DNA from: Clostridiales bacterium UBA1777
GTDB lineage: Bacteria > Bacillota > Clostridia > Oscillospirales > Oscillospiraceae
Length of the DNA stretch: 9,149 nucleotides
Reading direction: 5' to 3'
NCBI GenBank assembly: GCA_002315275.1
Contig: DCGN01000108.1
Coordinates: forward strand, 1 to 9,149
Shown here piece after piece: positions 1 through 6,310 of the stretch. Position 1 is the first letter of the stretch; every line of letters begins with the position of its first letter. A program made the position numbers and the translations under genes. The notes below the pieces were generated by a model. It made no database searches, was not told the origin of the DNA, and was given only the letters and a program-made list of their open reading frames with translations.

Positions 1-785
1 TGCTTGAACGTGAGCTTCTTAGTGATGAAGCCGTAGGCTGCGCCGTAAACGACCGCGAGAACGCCGGACTCGGTAACGGTGACTATACCGGAGAGAACAC
101 CGCCGATGATGATAAGAGGCATGAGCAGGGCCCAGATCGCCTGACCGAAGGTTACGAAAATGTTCTTGAAGCCCTTGAACGGAGTTCTGGGCACATTGTG
201 CTTCTTAGCATAGAAGTAGCAGACGAACATGTAGCCGATTCCCATCAGAATGCCGGGGATAACGCCGCCCATGAACAGCTTGCCTATGTTGAGGCCCGCT
301 GCGTTTGCGTAAACTATCATGCAGATGCTGGGAGGAATGATAGGACCGATAGAGCCGGAGGAGATGATTATTGCGTTTGCAAAGCCTTCATCATAGCCGG
401 ACTCGCGCAGGGGCTTATAAAGCAGAACGCCGAGAGCGGATGTATCCGCATTGGAGGAGCCGGAAATACCTGCAAGCAGCATACCTGCAAGCTCAGTGCT
501 CTGTGCAAGACCGCCGCGTATCCAACCGACGACGGAGTTTGCGAAGACGACGAGGCTCTTGGTAATGTCTGTCTTCTCCATGATCTCGCCTGCCAGCATG
601 AACAGAGGAATGGCGAGCATCGAGAAGCTGTCCATCTGAGTGAACATCTTCTGAGCAAACATCATCCATGGAGTTGCTCCGGAGAGAACGAACCATATTC
701 CGCAGGGAACACCGAGCGCGATAACTATAGGCGTACCGAGAAGCAGAAGGGCAACAAATATTGCGATACAGATTACAAACCACAT
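1..785 (-). CDS. dctM: TRAP transporter large permease subunit (DctM family), partial, C-terminus beyond the left edge
   Basis: This is the large transmembrane subunit of a tripartite ATP-independent periplasmic (TRAP) transporter, which couples uptake of an acidic solute to an ion gradient. The first 261 residues are present, and family members are usually about 425. Hallmarks seen are a hydrophobic N-terminus (residues 1-35), IPLFMLAGEIM at 59-69, AGISGSSNADTSALG at 105-119, GPIIPPSI at 147-154, and a late TVTESGVLAVVY segment near 236-247. The start is the ATG at 785-783, 8 bases after GGAGGGG (800-794). This ribosome binding site directly follows the dctQ stop codon, so the two genes are translationally close (15-base gap). 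DctQ upstream supports the call. The substrate-binding protein DctP is not in the window and may lie past the left edge. Family assignment is secure; the substrate is unknown. Confidence 0.95.
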   Translation of the reverse strand, partial: MWFVICIAIFVALLLLGTPIVIALGVPCGIWFVLSGATPWMMFAQKMFTQMDSFSMLAIPLFMLAGEIMEKTDITKSLVVFANSVVGWIRGGLAQSTELAGMLLAGISGSSNADTSALGVLLYKPLRESGYDEGFANAIIISSGSIGPIIPPSICMIVYANAAGLNIGKLFMGGVIPGILMGIGYMFVCYFYAKKHNVPRTPFKGFKNIFVTFGQAIWALLMPLIIIGGVLSGIVTVTESGVLAVVYGAAYGFITKKLTFK

Positions 786-800
786 ATTACATTCCCCTCC

Positions 801-1301
801 TTATTCTTCGATCTGCTTGGGCTCATCGGGCTTGTTGAAGTTTGCTATGATAACGCCGATCTCCTTGAGCATAACAACGGACATCAGCACACCGCAAACC
901 ACCTCTGCGCCGTAAAGCATCCAGAACTTGAGGCCGGGGAAGCCGGGAACGCTCTGAGCACCGCACTTCTGAACGTACTGCACTGCGCAAAGCAGGAAAG
1001 TAGCCGAGAAGAAAAGCGTGCAGAGGGCGAAAAAGATCTCAAATATCTTTTTTAGCTTGCCCTTGGTCTTTGCAAAGATAAGGTCAAAGCAGACCGTTGC
1101 CTTTCTGTTGAACATCACGGGGAAACCAAGCATAATTATCCACACCAAGCCGAAGCGGCATGCCTGATCGCTCCAGTTGAGCGGATTTTTCAGAATGTAA
1201 CGGAAGAATATCTGTGCCACTATCGTCACTACCTCGAGGCCGAGGAGCAGAGTGACGGCCTTCTCCACCCATTCCATAAAAGTGTCAATGATTTTTGCCA
1301 T
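801..1301 (-). CDS. dctQ: TRAP transporter small permease subunit (DctQ family)
   Basis: This is the small membrane subunit of the TRAP transporter, which pairs with DctM and helps recruit the solute-loaded binding protein. The protein has 166 residues, typical for DctQ. Four hydrophobic segments are visible at about residues 13-33, 50-66, 87-109 and 124-148. The family-like stretch RYILKNPLNWSDQACRF follows the first membrane helix, and a charged tail (KPDEPKQIEE) ends the protein. The start ATG (1301-1299) lies 13 bases after AGGAGA (1320-1315), a slightly long spacing. The gene is followed after 15 bases by dctM and preceded by an 81-base gap after the mutarotase gene. I see no terminator in that gap, so it probably belongs to the same operon. 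Family call is firm; solute specificity is unknown. Confidence 0.93.
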   Translation of the reverse strand: MAKIIDTFMEWVEKAVTLLLGLEVVTIVAQIFFRYILKNPLNWSDQACRFGLVWIIMLGFPVMFNRKATVCFDLIFAKTKGKLKKIFEIFFALCTLFFSATFLLCAVQYVQKCGAQSVPGFPGLKFWMLYGAEVVCGVLMSVVMLKEIGVIIANFNKPDEPKQIEE

Positions 1302-1382
1302 TGTTTTATGGTTCTCTCCTTTCGTTTTGCAAGTGTTGCGTAAATCACAGTCGGCGTCTGCCGGGCTGATAATTCCGTTTTA

Positions 1383-1703
1383 TTACTCGTGCATGAATAT
1401 CTGCTTTACGAGCTTCGGCTTGCCCGTTTCGGGGTCGATGTCGCGGATGAGGATGTCCTTCATGTATTCATCCCATCTTGCCTTCACATCGGAGGCACGC
1501 TGATAAGCTATCGCCTTGTCAACTCCGTCCTCGCATTCCATATAGCCGAAAACTTCGTTTCCGACCATCCATATCGAATAATTGTGGACGCCCGCGGCGT
1601 TGAACATCTCGGTCATTTCGGGCCAGAACAGCTCGTTGTGGCGCTTTATATATTCGTCCTGCATTCCGTCCCTAACGAGGTTTTTCCAAGCATAGCGTTC
1701 CAT
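1383..1703 (-). CDS. L-rhamnose mutarotase family protein (RhaM-like)
   Basis: This is a small dimeric alpha/beta-barrel-type mutarotase that interconverts anomers of a sugar or sugar acid in the cytoplasm. With the ATG at 1703-1701 the protein has 106 residues, close to the 104 of E. coli RhaM. Tyr18 and His22 (in DEYIKRHNELFWPEM) fall at the same numbers as the catalytic Tyr18/His22 that I recall for E. coli RhaM. AGVHNYSIW (37-45) and ARWDEYM (75-81) are also family-like. I chose the internal ATG because GGAG lies 7 bases upstream. The longer reading begins with TTG at 1727, overlaps the preceding gene and has no ribosome site of its own. No rhamnose genes (rhaA, rhaB, rhaD) are nearby, so the true substrate may be another sugar or uronate. 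The gene sits 13 bases after the oxidoreductase gene. Confidence 0.88.
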   Translation of the reverse strand: MERYAWKNLVRDGMQDEYIKRHNELFWPEMTEMFNAAGVHNYSIWMVGNEVFGYMECEDGVDKAIAYQRASDVKARWDEYMKDILIRDIDPETGKPKLVKQIFMHE

Positions 1704-1710
1704 ATCGTAT

Positions 1711-1714
1711 CTCC
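1711..1714 (-). promoter_or_regulatory. Ribosome binding site that decides the mutarotase start
   Basis: GGAG on the minus strand stands 7 bases before the ATG at 1703-1701. It lies inside the longer TTG-started reading, just after the TGA stop of the oxidoreductase gene, so it favours the 106-residue protein over the 114-residue version. Confidence 0.6.
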
Positions 1715-1716
1715 AG

Positions 1717-2763
1717 TCAATTTTCAAAGTTCCCGCAGGCCTTCAGAAGCGTGCGCTGAACCATAAGCTCATAATCGTAATCGAAGGAGTTCTCTTTGTC
1801 TCCGCGTACAACAGCGGCAAAGTCAGTCATCATCTCGGTGTATCGGCCGAAGGGACCGAAAACGACGTCCCTGCCCGCCGGACCCCATGGCTCTGCGACT
1901 CCGTCCTCCAAAAAGGAGATGTGCACATGCGAGCACTCCTCAACCTGCGGGCCGCCCGTGCGGTCCTCGATAGGCTGAATGTGGAAGCTTCCCTTTGTTC
2001 CGTTTACGACCACCTGACGGCGCTCAAAGCCGTTTACCTCGCTTCCGCTCGTCTTCACGAAGGACACGCCGTGAGGATACCTGAAAACGGCAAAGCCGAG
2101 ATCCTCCGTGTCTATTCCGTCATTCATCGATGAGGTGTTGTATGGTATCACCTCTTCGGGTTCTCCGCACATCATGCACACCATGTCCACCATGTGGCAG
2201 CCGAGGAAAAACATCATGCCGCCCTTGAACTGTCTGAGCCATTCGCGCTTTGCAGCATCGTGCTGAACACTCATCTGCGTTTCCACGCTGAATATATCGC
2301 CGAGCTTGCCTGCTTTGACCATTTCTCTGCAGCGCATTACCGCGGCATTGTATCTGTACATATATCCGATGTGGAGCGGCAGACCTTTGCTGCGCATCGT
2401 CTCCACGAGCTTTTCAAATGCGAGATAATCCACTCCGCAGGGCTTGTCCATGTGAATAGCCAGACCCTTATCGGCCATAAGCTGCGCGTTCTCAACGAGG
2501 GAAAGCTCAGGTGTCTCAATTATTGCGGCATCGAGATCATCCATTGCGAGGAGCTCATCCATAGTGAGCCAGCGGACATTTCCGTATGTGAGGTGGGACT
2601 TATCGTGACAAAGGCGCTTTTCGGCGGCGGCTCTTCTTGCGGGATCGGGCTCGCAAACGCCGACGAGCTCATAAAGCTCGCTGAGGTAATTAATCTCGTC
2701 AACATGATCAGCGGCATGGTCATGTCCCGTGCCTATCTGAACCACTCTGAGCCTTCTCGTCAT
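1717..2763 (-). CDS. Gfo/Idh/MocA family NAD(P)-dependent oxidoreductase
   Basis: This is a cytoplasmic dehydrogenase of 348 residues that probably acts on a sugar, inositol or sugar-acid derivative. The N-terminal Rossmann fold starts with RVVQIGTGHDH (6-16), whose glycine loop is somewhat altered from G-x-G-x-x-G/A. Glu38 after the second strand is suitable for binding the adenosine ribose, which suggests NAD. The catalytic lysine is Lys107 in DKPCG, where most relatives have EKP. HIGYMYRYN (131-139) and the GCHMVD motif with His190 and Asp193 complete the usual active site. The start ATG has GGAGG 6 bases upstream (2774-2770). It is the first gene of the operon with the mutarotase and TRAP genes, and a sigma-A promoter is visible about 115 bases upstream. 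The family is clear; the substrate is not. Confidence 0.92.
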   Translation of the reverse strand: MTRRLRVVQIGTGHDHAADHVDEINYLSELYELVGVCEPDPARRAAAEKRLCHDKSHLTYGNVRWLTMDELLAMDDLDAAIIETPELSLVENAQLMADKGLAIHMDKPCGVDYLAFEKLVETMRSKGLPLHIGYMYRYNAAVMRCREMVKAGKLGDIFSVETQMSVQHDAAKREWLRQFKGGMMFFLGCHMVDMVCMMCGEPEEVIPYNTSSMNDGIDTEDLGFAVFRYPHGVSFVKTSGSEVNGFERRQVVVNGTKGSFHIQPIEDRTGGPQVEECSHVHISFLEDGVAEPWGPAGRDVVFGPFGRYTEMMTDFAAVVRGDKENSFDYDYELMVQRTLLKACGNFEN

Positions 2764-2804
2764 GCCGCACCTCCCCGCTTAGGTACTCATTAACAAAAAA
2801 CACT

Positions 2805-2852
2805 GCAATTTCAGCATTTTAATGATTTTCACAAAAAGCTTTGTGAAATTGC
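2805..2852 (-). promoter_or_regulatory. Leader region with two mutually exclusive stem-loops
   Basis: Between the predicted transcription start and the oxidoreductase gene two perfect 9-bp inverted repeats share bases. Hairpin 1 pairs TTTCACAAA (2848-2840) with TTTGTGAAA (2835-2827) around a 4-base loop. Stem 2 pairs GCAATTTCA (2852-2844) with TGAAATTGC (2813-2805), and six T residues (2800-2795) follow four bases later. Because TTTCA (2848-2844) is used by both, only one can form. This could be an attenuator-like switch, or hairpin 1 may simply be the DNA palindrome of a repressor site. The stems are AT-rich, so stability is uncertain. Confidence 0.4.
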
Positions 2853-2876
2853 GTCTCTTTCCCCATGTTTATGTTG

Positions 2877-2906
2877 ATTATACACAAACAGCCTTCATTT
2901 TGTCCA
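2877..2906 (-). promoter_or_regulatory. Sigma-A type promoter of the oxidoreductase-mutarotase-TRAP operon
   Basis: On the minus strand, TGGACA (2906-2901, five of six matches to TTGACA) is separated by 18 bases from a perfect TATAAT (2882-2877). Transcription would begin near 2870, giving a leader of about 107 bases before the oxidoreductase ATG. Confidence 0.6.
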
Positions 2907-2985
2907 AATAAGGTTATTTCATGTTCTCTGTTGACATGCAGAGATTGATTTTAGTTGGTTTTTTGCTGTATATCATATTTTCGGG

Positions 2986-3056
2986 ACTTAAAAAAATCAG
3001 CAAATCGCGTTTACGGCTTCAAAAAGCATTTCCGTGATTTTGCTGATTTTTTAAGT
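2986..3056. terminator. Hairpin behind gntR, probable bidirectional terminator
   Basis: A long inverted repeat has arms at 2986-3006 and 3036-3056. The core TCAGCAAA pairs with TTTGCTGA, with A-runs outside on the left and T-runs outside on the right. Read on the minus strand it ends in TTTTTTT, about 85 bases after the gntR stop, as expected for an intrinsic terminator. It looks equally good on the plus strand. A smaller inner hairpin (GCTT/AAGC at 3016-3019 and 3024-3027) lies in the loop. It would insulate gntR from the operon to its left. Confidence 0.55.
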
Positions 3057-3060
3057 GTTT

Positions 3061-3072
3061 TTTTGTACAAAA
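3061..3072. promoter_or_regulatory. 12-bp palindrome, possible GntR/FCD operator
   Basis: TTTTGTACAAAA is a perfect palindrome of the TTGTNNACAA type bound by many GntR/FadR-subfamily regulators. It lies between the gntR stop and the hairpin at 2986-3056, about 155 bases upstream of the -35 of the left operon, which is distant for direct repression. The binding partner is inferred only from proximity. Confidence 0.35.
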
Positions 3073-3140
3073 CATCAAATTGTTAAAAATCTGATAAAGT
3101 ATGTGACGGATTTTTGTTAAGGGCTCTTAACGACCGAATG

Positions 3141-3908
3141 TCATTCTCTGTATCCGCTTTCGGTCTGTCTGTTTCTTCTGAGAAGGCACTGTGTCTTTTC
3201 AAACTGCACATGCTCCTCCGCAGCCTGCCTTGCGATATCCGGAATTCCCAACGCAATTGCGTTTACAACAATAAGGTGCTGCTCGGCGATTATCTTCTTT
3301 CCGTATGCGCCGTGGTCGATCTTCCAATAGTCAAAATATCTGCGAAGGGCATACTCAAAGCTCTTTTTCTCTTTCATATAGCTTTGATAGAGCGTGTTGC
3401 AGTCGGCATATTTCATGATAAGCTCGTTGAACTTTTCCTCCGCCTTCATGCGGGCATTATAGTTTTCCTGCGAATCATCGCCGTCAGCATAGGCGAGCCA
3501 AAGCTTCTTATGCTCAAGGGCCGCCTTCTTCAGCTTGTCAATGTCAACAAGGATAAGGCGTCTCGCGCACAGATATGCCGCAAAGCCCTCATAGCATATA
3601 CGCATATCATAGATATCCGTCAGCTCTTTCTCGGAGATATCGAAAACATAGTAGCCGCCCGACTCTCTCCGCTCAACAAGGCCCTCTCTTACGAGCTCCT
3701 GAATCGCGTTCTTTACTGGCGTGATGCTCACATCGAGCGTTTTTGCTATTTCGGTGATATTCAGCTTTTCGCCCGGCTGGATCGCGAGACCGTTTATCGC
3801 GGACTTGATGCAGTCGTACACAACATCGTTCAGCTTGCAGAATGGGTTCTCAAGCTGGCGGCGCTGAACTATTCCCTTTTCGAATGCGTCGGCGTACTGC
3901 TCTTTCAT
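3141..3908 (-). CDS. GntR family transcriptional regulator, FCD (FadR) subfamily
   Basis: This is a 255-residue DNA-binding regulator. The N-terminal winged helix-turn-helix spans about 25-88, with LNITEIAKTLDVSITPVKNA (49-68) as the recognition region and EGLVERRESGGYYV as the wing. The all-helical FCD ligand-sensing domain follows (about 95-240), with Asp101, His211 (AEQH) and His233 (EEH) as likely metal or ligand-contacting residues. The position that is normally His in the D/E-x-x-F-H motif is Asn161 here. The start ATG has GGAGG 6 bases upstream (3919-3915). FCD regulators commonly respond to organic or sugar acids, which fits control of the TRAP operon to its left. It lies 124 bases after the glycyl radical enzyme on the same strand and may be co-transcribed with it, since I see no T-tract terminator in the gap. 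Confidence 0.9.
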   Translation of the reverse strand: MKEQYADAFEKGIVQRRQLENPFCKLNDVVYDCIKSAINGLAIQPGEKLNITEIAKTLDVSITPVKNAIQELVREGLVERRESGGYYVFDISEKELTDIYDMRICYEGFAAYLCARRLILVDIDKLKKAALEHKKLWLAYADGDDSQENYNARMKAEEKFNELIMKYADCNTLYQSYMKEKKSFEYALRRYFDYWKIDHGAYGKKIIAEQHLIVVNAIALGIPDIARQAAEEHVQFEKTQCLLRRNRQTESGYRE

Positions 3909-4006
3909 ATGTCACCTCCGAGGGGTTACTTTTTAATTAGATTATCATATTTCGGAACGCTTGAAAAGGATAATCTTTTTCGTGTCAATCCTCAACTTTG
4001 ATGCCG

Positions 4007-4027
4007 TATGCGCATATCGTCATATGC
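4007..4027. repeat. Overlapping short palindromes between the glycyl radical enzyme and gntR
   Basis: TATGCGCATA (4007-4016) is a perfect 10-bp palindrome. Overlapping it, GCATAT (4012-4017) and ATATGC (4022-4027) form an inverted repeat with a 4-base gap. They lie just after the stop codon of the glycyl radical enzyme. No T-tract follows, so this is not a typical intrinsic terminator. It could be an operator or chance. Confidence 0.3.
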
Positions 4028-4032
4028 CGCTG

Positions 4033-6153
4033 TCAGCCGGCTGCGTTCTCTGCCATTGCAATAAACTCATCCTGTTCCTGCTCTGAAAGATCCGTATAAT
4101 AGACATTCCAGCCGCAAAGACGTACCTGAAGATTGGAATACTCCTCCGGATGTGCCTTTGCTTTTCTTAACAGCTCAGGGTCAAGTACGTTGATCTGGAT
4201 CGCGAAGCCGCCGAGCTCAAAGTATGCCCTGACGATGCCGGTCATCGCGGCTATACCGTCATTGCCCTTTGCCGCCGTGGAATCAAGCACCAGGTCGAGC
4301 ACCGTTCCGTCGGGGATCTTTCTCCCGTCAGCCGCGGAGGCCGAGTGGATAACTCCCGTAACTCCGTTCGTATCCCTGCCGATGGCGGCGCACATATTCT
4401 TGCTGATTATCTCTCCGCTGTGTCTTCCGTCAGCCGTCGCACCTATCTTCTCTCCGAACATCATATACCAGTCAATAGAGAACATGCCGAGGCGGAACAC
4501 GCCTCCGCGTGTATTCGGCACACCGTTTATCATCGGGGAAATATCGTCCACTATCTTCTTCGCAAGTGCATCGGCCTCTTCATTGCCGTTGCCGTACTTC
4601 GGATAGCGCTTCAGGCACTTGAGGCGAAGCTTCTCCTGCCCCTTCCAGTCGGAAGCGAGGATCTCGGCAAGCTCCTCTGCCGTGCAGAGCTTTTCCTCAT
4701 ACACCGCGTGTCTTATGGCCTCAAGCGCATCCACGGCGGACGCGAGGCCGAACACATTGACGGAGGTGCTGTTATATTTTGCGCTTCCCGCGTATAAATC
4801 AGTCGCGCTTTCGACCGCCGAGAGATATGTGGGAGAGAGTATCATCGAGGGATTGATATCCTCATATGCGTTCTCATAAACAGCCATTATACGCCTCACG
4901 CAGTCCGCCGCCTTTGCCATGCGCGCCATCAGGCTTGCATAGAAGCCGTCCCATGTGTCGATTGAGTGAGCATTTTCCTCGAATCTGAAGCCATTCAGAG
5001 TATCCACTCCGTTTGAAAGCGTTAGCTCCACGGCCTTCGGCAGGCTTATCCTTCCCGCGCAGGTGCATGCGAGCTCTCCCCTTGCAGACGGCTCATAGCA
5101 GCCGACGGGGGTGTACGCCTCGCAGTCGGCACGGTCAAAGCCGAGTGCTTCGAGCGAGGGCAGAACCGCCGCATCGTTCATAAAGACGATGCTGTTGTTA
5201 CCTCCGCGGATGGCCTCCATTGCTATGGCCATCAGATCATCGGGGATATCTCTGCCGCATCGGATCTGAATCTTAGGATCCTGCACGTTGAGCTTTGAGT
5301 ATATGCGAAGAAGCCTATAGGACATTTCGTTACAATAGGTATGTCCGCTGAAATCAGTTCTGCAGAGACAGAACGGGATGTTGTTAATGAAGCCGAAGCC
5401 TCTCAGCTGAAGCATAAAGGCAGCAATGTCCGCGTCAAGCTCTGCCTGGGATACACCGTTTGCAAGGTCATTGTTATAATAGGGAAGAAGCAGCTCATCG
5501 AGGCTGCCCATTGAGCGCAGAAGCTCCGTGTCAAGCTTCTCCTGAAGGAAGTAAAACACAATCATCAGCGCAAACACCTCGAAAAGCGTCTTCGGCGTGC
5601 GCTCTTTAAGCGCTCTGTATGCTTTGGCCGCTCTGTCGAAGCCGCCGTGCGTTTCGCACTTTTCGGCGAGGCGATCGAGATATACTGTTACTGCCCTGTA
5701 CACTCTCAGTGTGCATGACAGATATCTGCTCTGCTCAACGCTCAGCCCTCCCTTGTTGAGTCTGCCCTCAAGCGCTGCGATGATTCCCGGGAAGCCGACC
5801 GATAAAAGTCGTTCCCAGTCCGGCACGGTGTGGCTGAAGTCAACATCGCCCGTGTACAGCAGCGCGCTCTGCCCCGCGGCGAACTCTTCAAGCTTATCTT
5901 TAAGCTTTTCGTTCCTTATCTTATTTACGCGCGCTACTCTGTAGTCGAAGAAGTCTCCGCTGCCTGCAATGTGATAAGGGAAGGTGTCGTTCTCATCTAT
6001 GATTATCTCTCCCTGCGTGAGGATAAGTTCAAGCAGGCCTGCCTTTATCTCGACCATCGGCAAACCCTCGGTTTTTTTGAAATAATCAGCCGAGAGCGCT
6101 CTGAAACGCTCAAGCTCCGTTGTTTCTTTTTCCGGTTTTAAGTAAGGTCCCAT
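4033..6153 (-). CDS. Divergent glycyl radical enzyme (pyruvate formate-lyase superfamily), substrate unknown
   Basis: This is an oxygen-sensitive cytoplasmic radical enzyme of 706 residues, shorter than the usual 760-850. Family features in order are SHTVPDWERLLSVGF (107-121), the GGNNSIVFMND stretch (317-327), the catalytic cysteine loop PVGCYEP (349-355; Cys352, Glu354), YNSTSVNVFGLASAVDALEAI (starting at 460), NTRGGVFRLGMF (547-558), GATADGR (571-577), and the C-terminal radical loop VRLCGWN (677-683; Gly681). Cys-x-Glu is the arrangement of radical dehydratases, lyases and decarboxylases, and it differs from the Cys-Cys pair of true pyruvate formate-lyase. The radical motif normally reads R-[IVT]-x-G-Y; here Leu679 and Trp682 replace the usual residues. 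The start ATG has GGAGG 6 bases upstream (6164-6160). No activating radical-SAM gene is adjacent. The divergent AraC gene probably regulates it. Superfamily membership is certain; the reaction is not predictable. Confidence 0.93.
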   Translation of the reverse strand: MGPYLKPEKETTELERFRALSADYFKKTEGLPMVEIKAGLLELILTQGEIIIDENDTFPYHIAGSGDFFDYRVARVNKIRNEKLKDKLEEFAAGQSALLYTGDVDFSHTVPDWERLLSVGFPGIIAALEGRLNKGGLSVEQSRYLSCTLRVYRAVTVYLDRLAEKCETHGGFDRAAKAYRALKERTPKTLFEVFALMIVFYFLQEKLDTELLRSMGSLDELLLPYYNNDLANGVSQAELDADIAAFMLQLRGFGFINNIPFCLCRTDFSGHTYCNEMSYRLLRIYSKLNVQDPKIQIRCGRDIPDDLMAIAMEAIRGGNNSIVFMNDAAVLPSLEALGFDRADCEAYTPVGCYEPSARGELACTCAGRISLPKAVELTLSNGVDTLNGFRFEENAHSIDTWDGFYASLMARMAKAADCVRRIMAVYENAYEDINPSMILSPTYLSAVESATDLYAGSAKYNSTSVNVFGLASAVDALEAIRHAVYEEKLCTAEELAEILASDWKGQEKLRLKCLKRYPKYGNGNEEADALAKKIVDDISPMINGVPNTRGGVFRLGMFSIDWYMMFGEKIGATADGRHSGEIISKNMCAAIGRDTNGVTGVIHSASAADGRKIPDGTVLDLVLDSTAAKGNDGIAAMTGIVRAYFELGGFAIQINVLDPELLRKAKAHPEEYSNLQVRLCGWNVYYTDLSEQEQDEFIAMAENAAG

Positions 6154-6188
6154 CGTACGCCTCCGTTTTATATTTATTCAATGCCTAT

Positions 6189-6217
6189 ATTAAAGCCCAT
6201 ATCGCGAAATACCGCAA
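6189..6217 (-). promoter_or_regulatory. Predicted promoter of the glycyl radical enzyme gene
   Basis: On the minus strand, TTGCGG (6217-6212) and TTTAAT (6194-6189) are separated by 17 bases. Transcription would start near 6182, about 29 bases before the ATG. An inverted repeat GAAATA (6206-6211) / TATTTC (6221-6226) brackets the -35 element and could be a regulator site. Confidence 0.45.
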
Positions 6218-6261
6218 TAATATTTCCGACCTTGTTTTTAAGAAAATCGAACATCTCTCTA

Positions 6262-6290
6262 TTGCTTATCCATGCCCTCCGTATTATAAT
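6262..6290 (+). promoter_or_regulatory. Sigma-A promoter of the araC-family gene
   Basis: TTGCTT (6262-6267), a 17-base spacer and a perfect TATAAT (6285-6290) precede the araC-family gene. The start site would fall near 6297, exactly where the AGAGGTGA ribosome site (6297-6304) begins, so the untranslated leader would be only about 14 bases. Confidence 0.65.
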
Positions 6291-6310
6291 CCTATCAGAG
6301 GTGATGCTGC

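Noticed and set aside
790..792. ATG before dctM
   Set aside because: It is followed at once by TAA. The real start is the next ATG at 785, well placed after GGAGGGG.
198..1055. Plus-strand open frame of 285 codons
   Set aside because: It lies antisense to the clearly recognised DctM and DctQ genes, its product is rich in His/Cys/Asn with no domain pattern, and it has no ribosome site.
1704..1727. TTG-started N-terminal extension of the mutarotase
   Set aside because: The ATG at 1703 has a well-spaced GGAG and gives the family's usual length and active-site numbering.
2194..2793. Plus-strand open frame of 199 codons
   Set aside because: It is antisense to the oxidoreductase and runs into its promoter-side region, with no recognisable motif.
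3116..3131. Inverted repeat GTTAAG/CTTAAC just after gntR as a terminator
   Set aside because: The arms are only 6 bp and on the gntR strand the following bases are an A-run, with no T-run. The hairpin at 2986-3056 fits better.
3983..3988. Perfect TTGACA on the minus strand upstream of gntR
   Set aside because: No acceptable -10 sequence lies 16-18 bases downstream, so I did not call a promoter.
3114..4001. Plus-strand open frame of 295 codons
   Set aside because: It is the mirror of the GntR gene, which has clear domains and a strong ribosome binding site on the other strand.
6174..6254. Minus-strand 26-residue open frame upstream of the glycyl radical enzyme
   Set aside because: It has no properly spaced ribosome site and contains the predicted promoter of the enzyme gene, so it is unlikely to be translated.
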